Under the pieces are notes generated by a model. The model saw only the letters and a list, made by a program, of their open reading frames with translations, was not told the DNA's origin and did no database searches. Shown piece by piece: positions 1 through 8,534 of a stretch of 22,496 nucleotides of DNA. This stretch comes from Mnemiopsis leidyi (taxonomy: Eukaryota > Ctenophora > Tentaculata > Lobata > Bolinopsidae), in the NCBI GenBank assembly GCA_000226015.1, contig JH152644.1, forward strand, positions 247,161 to 269,656. The letters run 5' to 3'. Within the stretch, counting starts at the first letter, position 1. Every line of letters starts with the position of its first letter. The position numbers and the translations under genes were made by a program.

Positions 1-831
1 AGATGATATCCGTCTAACGTTCTAACGAAACGATCGTTCAGCTTTAGCTGCGTGAGTCGGGTATCACCGCGACAACTCATTCGAAGCGAATAGAGGAGAA
101 TAAAATGACAGGAGGGTGCGCACTGCTGTACAACTACAAACTAGACGGATAAAATCTCGTCAATCCGATCTAAAATTAAACGTCCCATGTTGTTCACAAT
201 CACAGTACAATTAGAACAGTTGTACGCTTGTGCGACATACGCACTCTCCTGTCATCTTATTCGAATTCGATTCTCGGACTGCACACACGTCACACAGTTA
301 GTTTCGCCTTGGGGTAAGTCTTGATCAGCATACTCCAATTCAATAACATGAACAGATCCTTCTTTCTCAAGTACAAATAACTTTGCTATTTTACGGGAAA
401 TGGCATGGCAAATATGTAAAACTAAAAGTGGTAGTGGTACTGCTACAGCATGCATAAAACGATGCAATTTATACATTTACAACAACAAACAACAAACTAA
501 CAAAATTTTACGTGACCGTCAATTCATATAATAAATGAAATGCAAAATATTAGTCTATATTAGCACGATAGGCAAATAAGGCTCGTCCATAGATGTGAGA
601 ACAATGGAAATCATTATTTTGTTATGTTTATCAATATCATTATGTTCACGCTAATCAGCAAAGAAATAAAGCTCATTTTGTTAAATCTAATTCCTATTTT
701 ACAAATTAGTATTACAATCATAGCTACATAACCTTGGCGGTGTCCAGATTGTAGTCCTACATAAAAACTAATAGAAAACTTAAATTCTCAAACGATTGAT
801 TTAAACAACAAGTCGGTACACCGACAAAACT
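1..831. other. 3' flank of the receptor gene
   Basis: AT-rich sequence downstream of the receptor stop. Apart from the doubtful frame at 252-476 I see no coding region. I found no AATAAA or ATTAAA on the minus strand close to the stop; a TATAAA variant lies near 468-473. The true transcript end is therefore not determined. Confidence 0.5.
252..476 (-). CDS. Doubtful small open frame, possible short secreted peptide (74 aa)
   Basis: I do not recognise this product. The frame opens with a Met, has a hydrophobic stretch (A-V-A-V-P-L-P-L-L-V-L-H-I-C-H-A) resembling a signal peptide, then an acidic/polar part with a C-V-T-C pair near the C-terminus and an R-I-R-I-R ending. It lies about 350 bp beyond the receptor stop, on the same strand. 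It could equally be receptor 3' UTR, a terminal exon of another gene, or a chance frame. An AG at about residue 18-19 (TTTTAG|TTTTAC) would allow it to be an exon. Confidence 0.2.
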   Translation of the reverse strand: MYKLHRFMHAVAVPLPLLVLHICHAISRKIAKLFVLEKEGSVHVIELEYADQDLPQGETNCVTCVQSENRIRIR

Positions 832-1307
832 CTATAACATGGTCTCTGAAGTTCGGTTGTCAGGAGTGATGGTATCCCCGAACCCCTCCTCCGAACCGTG
901 AGTACAATCTCTTGTGTCACTGCCTGTTACCTCCTCGTGACAGTGACACCGCGGTTTTTCTCCCCACAAGTCACCCTCAACCTCGCAGCAGTCTTCTTTT
1001 TTCTTGTCCTGGCCGCCAGGATCATTACTGTTTGTCAGTGTTACTTTAATGACAACATCGTTCAGAGAATCGTACTTTCCGACAGACTTTATACAACTGG
1101 TGTTACATGAGCCTATAGACGTTGCTAAGTCCACCAAGTAATGCCAGATAGCCCGAAAGAAGGAAGCGATGGCATAGTAGACGACGTAAACGGCGTAGAA
1201 AAGAACTAGGACGAATTGATCAAAAAGAAGCTTGATAACGAGAATACCGCTCGAGCGAAATTTGGGGCTGCATAGCGTAAAGATGAGCGGATTCATTGCA
1301 CTGTTAC
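832..1307 (-). CDS. Receptor exon 9: NPLIF, helix 8, extra hydrophobic segment and Cys-rich tail (residues 338-495)
   Basis: Acceptor ATCTTCAG|GTAAC; the frame stays open for 158 codons to TAG at 834-832. It begins G-N-S-A-M-N343-P-L-I-F347, then helix 8 (C350-S-P-K-F354-R). Unusually, residues 359-388 are strongly hydrophobic, including FVLVLFYAVYVVYYAIASFF (369-388). The last ~90 residues are hydrophilic with seven Cys (405, 409, 444, 445, 458, 460, 472), a C-H-C-H motif at 458-461, sequons at N406 and N488, and a final T-M-L. Confidence 0.88.
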
Positions 1308-4300
1308 CTGAAGATTGAAGAGTTTTAGTCGCTTTTACAGTTAAGAAGTGAATCGCTTAATTTAGTTGTGGCCCAAAACATGGTCATATCAATATTGACC
1401 CCCAACAAAGATTAAAGTGACTCATTGCCTGGCTCGGCAGTAATGCAGCGACATGAACTAAAGAATTATTGTTGCAATAAACATTTAGGTTAGAAGATCT
1501 GCGTGAAATAGAAACACCCAAAACATATATTGAAGGGTTGAGGGAAGCTTGATTTTTCGTCTCACACACACTCGGCCTAGAAGTTTCTCACACAATATAT
1601 CGAATCACACTCACTCATACAACATATCCACTAAAGCGGCCCTAAAACGTCTACAAAACAGAGTCAAAAGGAGGGGACTGGCACCGGTAAACACTGAAAT
1701 TTGCTTCGTCTAAGTTACGGCTTGTTTTTTAGGGAACAAACTGGTTTCTATGTGAAGCTAAATTCGAAATTCCTACCACAGATGAAACATTTAAAATATG
1801 TCTTATTATATATGATAACAAAAGTTACCTAACAACAGAAGATTGATGATAAAGTACTCAATCATCTTCAGTTTGGGTTGTCCGTTCTCCATCCCAGGAT
1901 TTATCTTAATGTCAAAACCTGGATAGAAACGATTGTGAACTAATTTTGGTTCAAATTTTTCAAACACCATGTTTATTAATACATAAATTTTGAGAGGCAC
2001 CTAAAAGTATTAATCGAGTAACATTACAGGAGAAAACTACTCACCAACGATTACAGTGGGCATAAAGCAGAGTAGGAAAGCTATAGAGATCAGTATCATA
2101 GGAAGAACGATCTTCAAGTTCTTAGACCTTCTCTTGGGACTCCTCCACAGTTCAGACCTGCAAGACTTATTTTGATTGTCCGCGTTTTTCAAAATGTGTA
2201 TAAGTCGACATCTGTAGGCTTAAAGTTAACGTAGAGTGTCGACCCTTAAAGACGTGGTTCCCAACAAGTTCTAGGAAATTTATCGATTATATTTTCATCC
2301 TACTGTAAGCTTTTGGAGAAGTTTACAACAAACTAACAAAGTACAGAGGCTTCACAATCAGGAGATTTGCAGCATCTCAACCGCTAAGAACTGCACAGTG
2401 AATTATGAAGTCAATTATGTTCGTATGACTGTATGTTCGTATGTTAGTCACACGTAAAATGCTAGCAATTAGTAGAGATACATCTAGATGTTATTGTACA
2501 CTTTGTACAGGCCGCAGTCTGTTTCTATATACAAGAAGATCATGCAGTCTTTAAAGATACCCTAAATTAAGAGATAAAACATCAGCTAGAAGGAGCAGTG
2601 ATTGTGTTTAAAGTATTAGTAAAGAAAGTAGCGAAGATAGCGGCGGTTCCGAGGTGCTCAACATCAGCAACAGAGGTGAGAGAAAGACACATGCAAATAA
2701 GGTTTTTTTTTCAGCAAGAGCAACTTGAGGCAGAGTCACAGACCGGGTTTCTCTTACATGTTAGAACCGAATATGTCCGTGTTTTCTGGAGTGGTAGACT
2801 CTCCCGATGGCTTCTTGGATTTCTCCGTTTTTTTCAGAGCCATTCGGTTGAGAACTTGAGGCTTCAAACTATAATGTACCCTGAGACAAAGTAACTAACA
2901 TTGGACAACAACTACAGTCAGATAAACAGTTGAATATCGGTACAACTCATTGTTAAGACTGTGAAGTGTGGACATGGTTACCTCAGATAGAAGAGAATGT
3001 AGGAGTAGCTGACGGTGCTGATGATGAGTGGGGCAGGCAGCACCACAGTAAGGTATACCAGGAAGTAGTAGCTGTGTGCTCCCGGCAGATTCACATCGAT
3101 ACCACACGAGAATGTGAGGGGAGAGTAGATGTAGGAGTTCCAACCTAGGGGAGGATGGAGTTAGTCGAAACTGGAAGAAAAAATGTGAGTCTCAAAATGT
3201 TTCAAGAAAGGTTATTAAGGTGGTGGCAACCACCCCAGAAAAGACACTTTTACCAAAGTTTTTGAATATTGAGACTATTCCCAATGGATTTCTCTTTCAA
3301 ATTTAGCCAGGGGTCAAAAAGAAAGAAAAAAGTTGCCACCCGTATGACAATATGAAGTGTGGTAAATGACCCCCCGACCCCCCGCGGCGCTTTTTTGCAG
3401 TCCAAACGTAATGAGTCATACAAATTTCAGGTATATATATTGTAGATTTTATCGGATTCTGTGTCTTAGGCTATGTTAAAATTTGATTTGAAGGCCTTTA
3501 AGGGCCTTTAAAGGCCTTAAGGCCCTAAATCACGGTGCAATGAACATGATGATGAGAAAGTTCACTATCAATAATCAGATAAGCCATATCGTTCTTGAAC
3601 TATTTTTTCCCTCAAGCGGCAGTGACTCTACAAAAATCAACCATATCCTACTGGCCGATGTCGGAGCTGCGAATAGACCAAGGAATTGCTAACATAGAAT
3701 TTAGGGAGAACTTGCTAGATCGGCGGAGGTGTTAACTAGAAGAATGTAGTGATGTTCCCGCTTTGTTGACAGCTACAAAAATAGAAAAATAAACTCTCAA
3801 TTAAATTTATCTCCACCTCTGACGAGAATTGTGCATAGAGGTTAAACTTTAGCACGTGTAAAACGTGTAGCACCTATAACACGTGTAACACGATTTAACA
3901 CGTTTAACACGTACGACACCTTTCATTTTTAAAATGAAACCGATGTTAGCCTTAGATTTTTACCGACAAACGAAATGATAAGGTAGAAAATCAGGAAAGT
4001 GGGGTGGGGGGGGAGGGCAATCCAATAGGGAAAATTCCTATTTACCAAGATTGTAAATTAAACTGACCGAGAATAGGAAGAACACTGAGGCAGATGCTGA
4101 GAGCCCATGTCAGGAAGGACAACATCACAGCTCGCTGATATTTCATCAACTCGCGGTGTTTCATCGGGAAGACTACCAGGAAAAACCGCTCTATACTTCC
4201 TGAGACAAGCTGGGTTACTAAATCCAGGTTAGGAGATTAGATAACGGAATATCAGGTAAACTTGTCTGCACTGATGTGTAACTATCTTACGTTTACTGAC

Positions 4301-5212
4301 CTAAAGCTAGTGACCAAGCGGAACACGCAAACGCAGTGTTGTCCAGAAATCCAGAGAGAAGACAGAATTGTGGAGCGGGCTTCCAGCTGCCGGGATATTT
4401 TGTGTAACTATGTGAACTATTAGTAATATTCTGGATAGTTTAAGTTACTTTAAGCAGCAGGGATATTTTGTTTAAGTATTGAAACTATTTGTTTAAAAAT
4501 GTGGATAGTTAGCTTAAAAAGCTAACTTAACTTCTTGACCAAGAATATTAAGCAGATTTTCCCAACAAAAACAACTTACTCTACTTCGAAGAGAGCTCTG
4601 GTGATAAGAGGGAGAGTGAAGGCACAGATAAAGAGGTTAGCGATGGCGATGTTAAGGACAAACATGCTGTTGGCGAACCTCCACCGTCTGCGAGAGAGGA
4701 TAACCAGGACCACAAGGAGATTACCGACCAGACCCAGAATTGAGAGTAGAAGTGTAACTACCTGAAACAGTAGAAGTGTAACTACCAGTGATCCAGGACA
4801 AAGAAACAGCGAAATATACAATAAATAATAAAAAATCGCAATAAAATTGTACAAGATACCATTAACCATACATTGTACATTCAAAATTGTACAATATACA
4901 TTGTACAATGATCAATGTACATAATACATCTCAAATTGTACCATGATAATTTTAAACTGTGCGATGTAAATTTTACATTATACATTGAACGATGTAAAAT
5001 GTACAATTTGCATTGTACAATATACATTGTACAATGCGTACATAACAACTATAAATATAAACTATGTACACGTTTGAAATGAATTTTACCCTAAGGACAG
5101 TGAGCTGATTAACAGTGTAGTGCAGCATGACCATGTGGGTGTAGTTAAATGTGTAGTTTACATCCTCCATACTCTGAACAGTTACCGGCAACCCTTCAGC
5201 GAACTCCGCCAT
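832..5212 (-). CDS. Opsin-like class A (rhodopsin-family) GPCR without the retinal lysine, 9 exons, 495 aa
   Basis: Seven-transmembrane receptor expected to signal through G proteins at the plasma membrane; ligand unknown. Joined exons (minus strand): 5090-5212, 4580-4761, 4301-4386, 4068-4199, 2982-3144, 2758-2880, 2045-2157, 1829-1918, 832-1307, giving 1488 nt including the TAG stop. All introns are GT-AG and all phases join. Seen in the product: sequons at N19 and N23; TM1 with GN (N55); TM2 with N83 where Asp2.50 is usual; ECL1 W103; C110 (3.25); TM3 ending E134-R135-F136; W162 in TM4; ECL2 G175-W176 and C188-G-I-D191; TM5 P211/P213; basic ICL3; TM6 C300-F-M-P303; TM7 N343-P-L-I-F347; helix-8 start K353-F-R. 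WSL..IER...VV..P in TM3/ICL2 and GW..YI....SCGID in ECL2 match opsins. However residue 7.43 is Leu337 instead of Lys, and counterion positions 3.28 and ECL2 are Ser113 and Ser182. The start ATG follows an in-frame TAG directly. A non-opsin class A receptor remains possible. Confidence 0.9.
1829..1918 (-). CDS. Receptor exon 8: ECL3 and first part of TM7 (residues 308-338)
   Basis: Acceptor TTTCTATCCAG|GTT, donor TTAG|GTAACT. The phase-1 entry makes V-I-V-G-F-D-I-K and the exon runs through a hydrophilic ECL3 into TM7 (M-I-E-Y-F-I-I-N-L-L-L-L). The distance from P303 to N343 is then 40 residues, close to that in rhodopsin-like receptors. An AG 21 nt upstream would add seven residues in frame; an AG further upstream (2002-2001) is out of phase with exon 7. 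Confidence 0.82.
2045..2157 (-). CDS. Receptor exon 7: end of ICL3 and TM6 (residues 270-308)
   Basis: Acceptor TTGCAG|GTC, donor TTG|GTGAGT. It encodes a basic juxtamembrane segment (S-P-K-R-R-S-K-N) and TM6 ending L-L-C300-F301-M-P303. This is the CWxP region with Phe at the toggle position 6.48. The KRRS stretch resembles a basophilic kinase site. Position 6.30 is Asn283, so the usual acidic partner of the ionic lock is absent. Confidence 0.9.
2758..2880 (-). CDS. Receptor exon 6: symmetric cassette exon for intracellular loop 3 (residues 229-270)
   Basis: Bounded by a strong acceptor (GTCTCAG|GGT) and a strong donor (CAT|GTAAGAG). It is exactly 123 nt, phase 2 on both sides, so its 41 codons can be kept or skipped without changing frame. 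The product is hydrophilic and rich in Lys, Ser, Thr and Pro (KKTEKSKKPSGESTTPENTD), as expected for ICL3 and offering several possible Ser/Thr phosphorylation sites. It has no family motif, so support comes from splice sites, phase and composition. Confidence 0.75.
2982..3144 (-). CDS. Receptor exon 5: ECL2 and TM5 (residues 175-229)
   Basis: Acceptor CCCTAG|GTT, donor GAG|GTAACC. It encodes GWNSYIYSPLTFSCGID, which lines up without gaps with the opsin ECL2 plug, including the disulfide Cys188 and the following G-I-D. TM5 follows (about 199-227) with P211 and P213. The intron before it falls inside the GW motif, close to an intron site I recall from vertebrate visual opsins; that correspondence is an inference. 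Confidence 0.9.
3491..3526. repeat. GGCC palindromic repeat in receptor intron 4
   Basis: Four imperfect head-to-tail copies of AAGGCCTTTA, with AGGCCT and GGGCCT cores, form a self-complementary block in an otherwise AT-rich intron. Confidence 0.6.
3851..3917. repeat. AACACGT repeat with two CACGTG E-boxes in receptor intron 4
   Basis: A degenerate 9-11 bp repeat, with AACACGT/AAACGTG variants, appears about seven times. CACGTG is perfect at 3853-3858 and 3880-3885. CACGTG is the known target of bHLH factors such as Myc/Max and CLOCK types; a regulatory role here is only inferred. Confidence 0.5.
4068..4199 (-). CDS. Receptor exon 4: E-R-F motif, ICL2 and TM4 (residues 131-175)
   Basis: Acceptor TCTCAG|GAA, donor CG|GTCAGT (the same hexamer as the exon 3 donor). 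It encodes S-I-E134-R135-F136 followed by FLVVFPMKHRELM, then TM4 with W162 and P172. The phase-1 donor joins to exon 5 to make P-I-L-G-W-N-S-Y. A further GT at 4045-4044 (TTG|GTAAAT) stays open but gives the wrong phase for exon 5, so I did not use it. Confidence 0.9.
4301..4386 (-). CDS. Receptor exon 3: ECL1 and most of TM3 (residues 102-131)
   Basis: Acceptor CGGCAG|CTG, donor AG|GTCAGT. The frame reads D102-W103-K-P-A-P-Q-F-C110, giving the conserved ECL1 Trp and the TM3 disulfide Cys, then SGF and WSL as in opsins. The exon is only 86 nt, so its placement rests on phase match on both sides and on the exact spacing C110 to R135 expected for positions 3.25 to 3.50. Confidence 0.88.
4580..4761 (-). 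CDS. Receptor exon 2: TM1, ICL1 and TM2 (residues 42-102)
   Basis: The acceptor TTTCAG|GTA and donor GA|GTAAGT are both strong. It encodes TM1 with the G54-N55 signature, a very basic ICL1 (S-R-R-R-W-R), and TM2 with L77-N-I-A-I-A-N83-L. The residue at 2.50, normally the sodium-coordinating Asp, is Asn83. TM2 has the usual Pro92. The first 17-18 nt of the exon are duplicated in the intron just upstream. Confidence 0.9.
4745..4786. repeat. Duplicated 18-bp block across the exon 2 acceptor
   Basis: The block 4745-4762 recurs exactly at 4769-4786 (offset 24). The exon-side copy is the start of exon 2 plus one intron base (V-V-T-L-L-L in the receptor). The intron-side copy lies just upstream of the splice acceptor, so former coding-like bases now supply its pyrimidine-rich stretch. 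Confidence 0.85.
4845..5036. repeat. Cluster of TTGTACAA-type palindromes in receptor intron 1
   Basis: About ten copies of TTGTAC/GTACAA occur in about 190 bp. A 25-bp block (attgtacaatatacattgta plus caatg) is present identically at 4886-4910 and 5012-5036, and each copy holds two attgtacaat palindromes. The cluster lies inside intron 1 and could fold into several hairpins in DNA or pre-mRNA. No open frame depends on it. Confidence 0.75.
5090..5212 (-). CDS. Receptor exon 1: start codon and extracellular N-terminus (residues 1-41)
   Basis: ATG at 5212-5210 in the context TAG-ATGGCG; the TAG is in frame, so no longer N-terminus is possible without another upstream exon. It encodes a short extracellular N-terminus without an obvious signal peptide and with two overlapping-region sequons, N19-Y-T and N23-Y-T, usual for class A receptors. 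It ends in phase 0 at AGG|GTAAAA. Confidence 0.82.
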
Positions 5213-8200
5213 CTACACTTTCAGCTTAGTTCAGACTTCAGTTCAGTTCAGAGTCGTCGAAAGTGGGGGATGTGCCAAGCCGTCCAAAGTCCTTCTTTAC
5301 CGAACCTTCCTGTGTGCAGCTAGAGCTAAATTTCGCACAAAACATTATCAATCCAAGACAAATCTCAATGTTTCAATGGATAAATATCAACGGTAGGGAA
5401 ATGAACGCAGAGAAATAAGTTATTGAATAAATATAAGTGCAGTGCAGGTAAAATGTGAGGCAGGCCGTTAATGAGCACAGACCGGCAATCAAAGTCTACA
5501 TGTGAATCTGACGAGCCGTGTTTACAGAATAGTGATAATATATAATATGATATACAGCTTGTACAGGTATATAAAGGAATTTTTAGCACCAGGAGAAGAG
5601 TGGAGCAGTGTGCAAAGTCGCCGTAACAGCCCGCTGTACTATCTATTTACTGCAGTTTAATATTCTTTAACTCAATCCAAACAAAACAAGCGAGAACTAT
5701 CTTAGCTTACTGGATAAGTAAAATGTTTTGTTGAATATTATAGTGATCTTTACATAGCCATATTCCACGTTTTATAAGCAAGAAATATTCTCTCAAAGTC
5801 ACATATTGTTATCCCTTATTAATCATATAAGTTGTATAGTACAGGCTATTAATGAAATTAAACCAGAGGTCGGGTAAGTCATTGTCGGTCACGCACAGCA
5901 CAGATTTATAGCATAAGCAACTGGAGTCAGAAGACTCTACGAAATGATCAATTAGAACTGCGGCAGGATAACTATTAACATTAATTAAAAACTCGACGTA
6001 ATTAAAAACGTGACGTTCAGAATTTCTGTGTTCTCAGATTTAAAATTTTAAGTTTAAAACGAAGCAAATCAGACTTATTTTTAAGCACATCGTTATACTA
6101 AAATCGTTTGAACGAATGACGGATGACTGAGTACTAGGAGACAAACCAGAGTTAAAAGTAAGCGGGTCTGTAAGACACATAGGGACGTACAGTAGGACCC
6201 ATATGTCTGTAACAAAATGTCTCGAAACTTCAAGACAGGGATACTTCCCTTATCGCTCAAAGAGTCCCCGGTAAAAGTGTGCAATTGTAGGGGGTATACG
6301 AGAGAGAGAGTGCGCGCCAGGTGTGGAAGTGTAATAATAGCTTCAGACATGGTTCTATGCTTAGGGGACCGGGCCTATTGTGCCTGATCTCGTACTATTT
6401 TTGAGAAGTAAAATTACAGCCACCACTGTAGGAGTATGAAAGCCATGATGTAGTAGTTTTTCTCAGAGTGAGATAGTGATGAGTGAGTTAGTGCTGATTG
6501 TCGACCTTCTAGAATATAACTGTTATACATGATAGCCGTACAGGTGAATAGTTGAATTTTGTCTATATATCTAGCACACAACAACTAAAAAGATCATTCG
6601 GGATTTATTTATCAAAACTATAAGGGCTGACTGCCAGGTAGGTCGATGACAAGAAGTCAAACAACATGTCCAAGATAAAAGCAAAAAGCAGAATGGTAAC
6701 TCAGGGCTGAAACTGTATTTAAACATAAATGATATGCGCCAGAATTCTAGTGGTAGGAATGTTATGAAAAAAAGCGATAATTTTAAGTGATAATGAGCGT
6801 ACTCACACAGCAGCTATAAATAGTGGAGCTGTAGAAAAATATCATATAAATATGTTATTTGCTTCAGTATCACTGGAAAGTCTGAAATATTTGTAAGCCT
6901 AAAACTATAAACCACAGAAAAATGAACACAGACCGAATTTGCTACAACTGCAACCTTAAAAGTATCGTTGTGACGGTTAACTTAATTGGAATAGGCGGCC
7001 AATTTCAAATGAACAATCGAACATTCATATCGAGACTACATAATATATTGCTAAACAATATTCTGAATTAAGTCAGTATAGTCCCATGTTGAAGTGACTG
7101 ACCAGTTATTGGCAGTTTTCTGGATAAGGAATACTATTCATAAAGTTCCAGCGATCAGCTTAGATTTTTCAGGGTACTATTGTTTAAAATTTCTCGATAA
7201 ATAAATTACTATTTCCTTAATATATCATCTAGGATTAATCAGCGTCAACAAACGACAAACCTATGCAATGAATATTGCCTGTCGTTGCAAAATCTGGTAT
7301 CAATTTTATCGATCTTATATTCAGAAGTTGCTTTATAGAAAATCGCCAGGTTTAGAAGCGTTCAGCGACCAGAAAACTCTTTGGCAGTTAGCGCTTAATA
7401 TCATACCAACAAAGTCACACCAGCCGAGTCTTTAGATCATTTCGAAATATAACTTATGTAAAGTCCAAGTACGTGTCATGTTAGAAATACAACTTATAAT
7501 AATTTCACAGCCTTGAAAAATGTCAGCACGAAAATAGGTAACCAACCGCTGTGAACTTCGCACAAAAAATGACATAAAATGTTATAGAATTACAACATTA
7601 TAAATATATAGCATTACAACATTAACGCTTCACGCTAAAAGTTCGTGAAATGATCGCTTGACAAGTTAACAACCAATCTCGTGAACTGTCAGTTTATTCA
7701 ACCTAGATACTGTATACGACTCTACATGATAACATACTCGTAGTCAGAGTAGTTGACAATCATAAAGTTTTCTATTGGACCAGTAATTGGTCTTGTAATT
7801 GGAATGAGAATAGTCAATAAACATCTAATTATATATTTGATATACAACAAACTAATATATTTAATATACAACAAACTACGGAAGACTGGACGAGTAAAAC
7901 GGTCTGCTTGGTAAATAAAGCACTTACTCTCTTTAACAACTCCATCAAGACTGAAACTATTGCAGATGAAAAGTTCGAACGCGTGTAGTTTCACTTTCAG
8001 AGTTTAGCAAGTGTAAGAGCATGATTATAGTACAACATACATTTAATACCTGTATCGAGATCTCTCATGTATCCGAAGTCCACCTAGACCGAGAGCGAGC
8101 TTATCGGTAAATGTATAATGTAAGGAAGAAAAATCAGGTCGGGCGATGTTAGAAAGTTCAAAGTAATTACACGGAACAGTTAATGCTATACAATCACAAG

Positions 8201-8520
8201 AGGACGCGTTCTATATCTATATCGCGTTCTATTGTATATGAACCCTCAATTTGGTATGCTGTCATTTTAAACAACAGAATTAGCTATTTCGCTTTTTGTA
8301 CTAGTAGTTGTTGTTTTATATTTCAATTATTATATTATTATAGGATTAAGGACTGTGCATATTACAAATTTTATTACAAACAACACCAAGGGACAATTAA
8401 CAACAAGGGAAAAGTTACAAGTTAAGTAATACCACTTCAATAAATTAAAAAGAAATAATACCACGTCAATAAATGGAATACTGTGTTGATCGAAATGAAG
8501 AAAACTTGTCATGTAATAGA
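5213..8520. other. Upstream flank of the receptor and intergenic DNA
   Basis: Immediately upstream of the ATG lies a CTGAACT-rich 5' leader. I could not place a promoter: TATA-like strings are frequent in this AT-rich DNA. Open frames here are short, lack family motifs and look like chance. Small direct duplications occur: 24 bp twice at 7831-7878 (one mismatch), attacaacatta at 7589-7600 and 7613-7624, and 19 bp at 8427-8445 and 8456-8474 (one mismatch). Confidence 0.5.
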
Positions 8521-8534
8521 ATCACAGCCTGGTT

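Noticed and set aside
2002..2044. A 44-bp intron joining exon 7 to an acceptor at 2001, giving a longer ECL3
   Set aside because: With the strong GTGAGT donor this acceptor is out of phase and meets a stop soon after. Acceptor 1919 has a better pyrimidine tract, is in phase and gives a normal loop length.
2598..2894. 98-codon plus-strand frame
   Set aside because: It is the antisense shadow of the receptor ICL3 exon (2758-2880), whose splice sites and phase support the minus strand.
4535..4765. Plus-strand frame of 76 codons
   Set aside because: Antisense to receptor exon 2 (TM1-TM2); Arg/Leu-rich only because it mirrors hydrophobic codons.
5571..5780. TATA boxes upstream of the receptor
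   Set aside because: TATAAA-like strings are common in this AT-rich DNA and none is placed convincingly relative to the start.
7722..7994. 90-codon minus-strand frame
   Set aside because: No motif; its middle part is a duplicated AT-rich 24-mer (I-K-Y-I-S-L-L-Y repeat).
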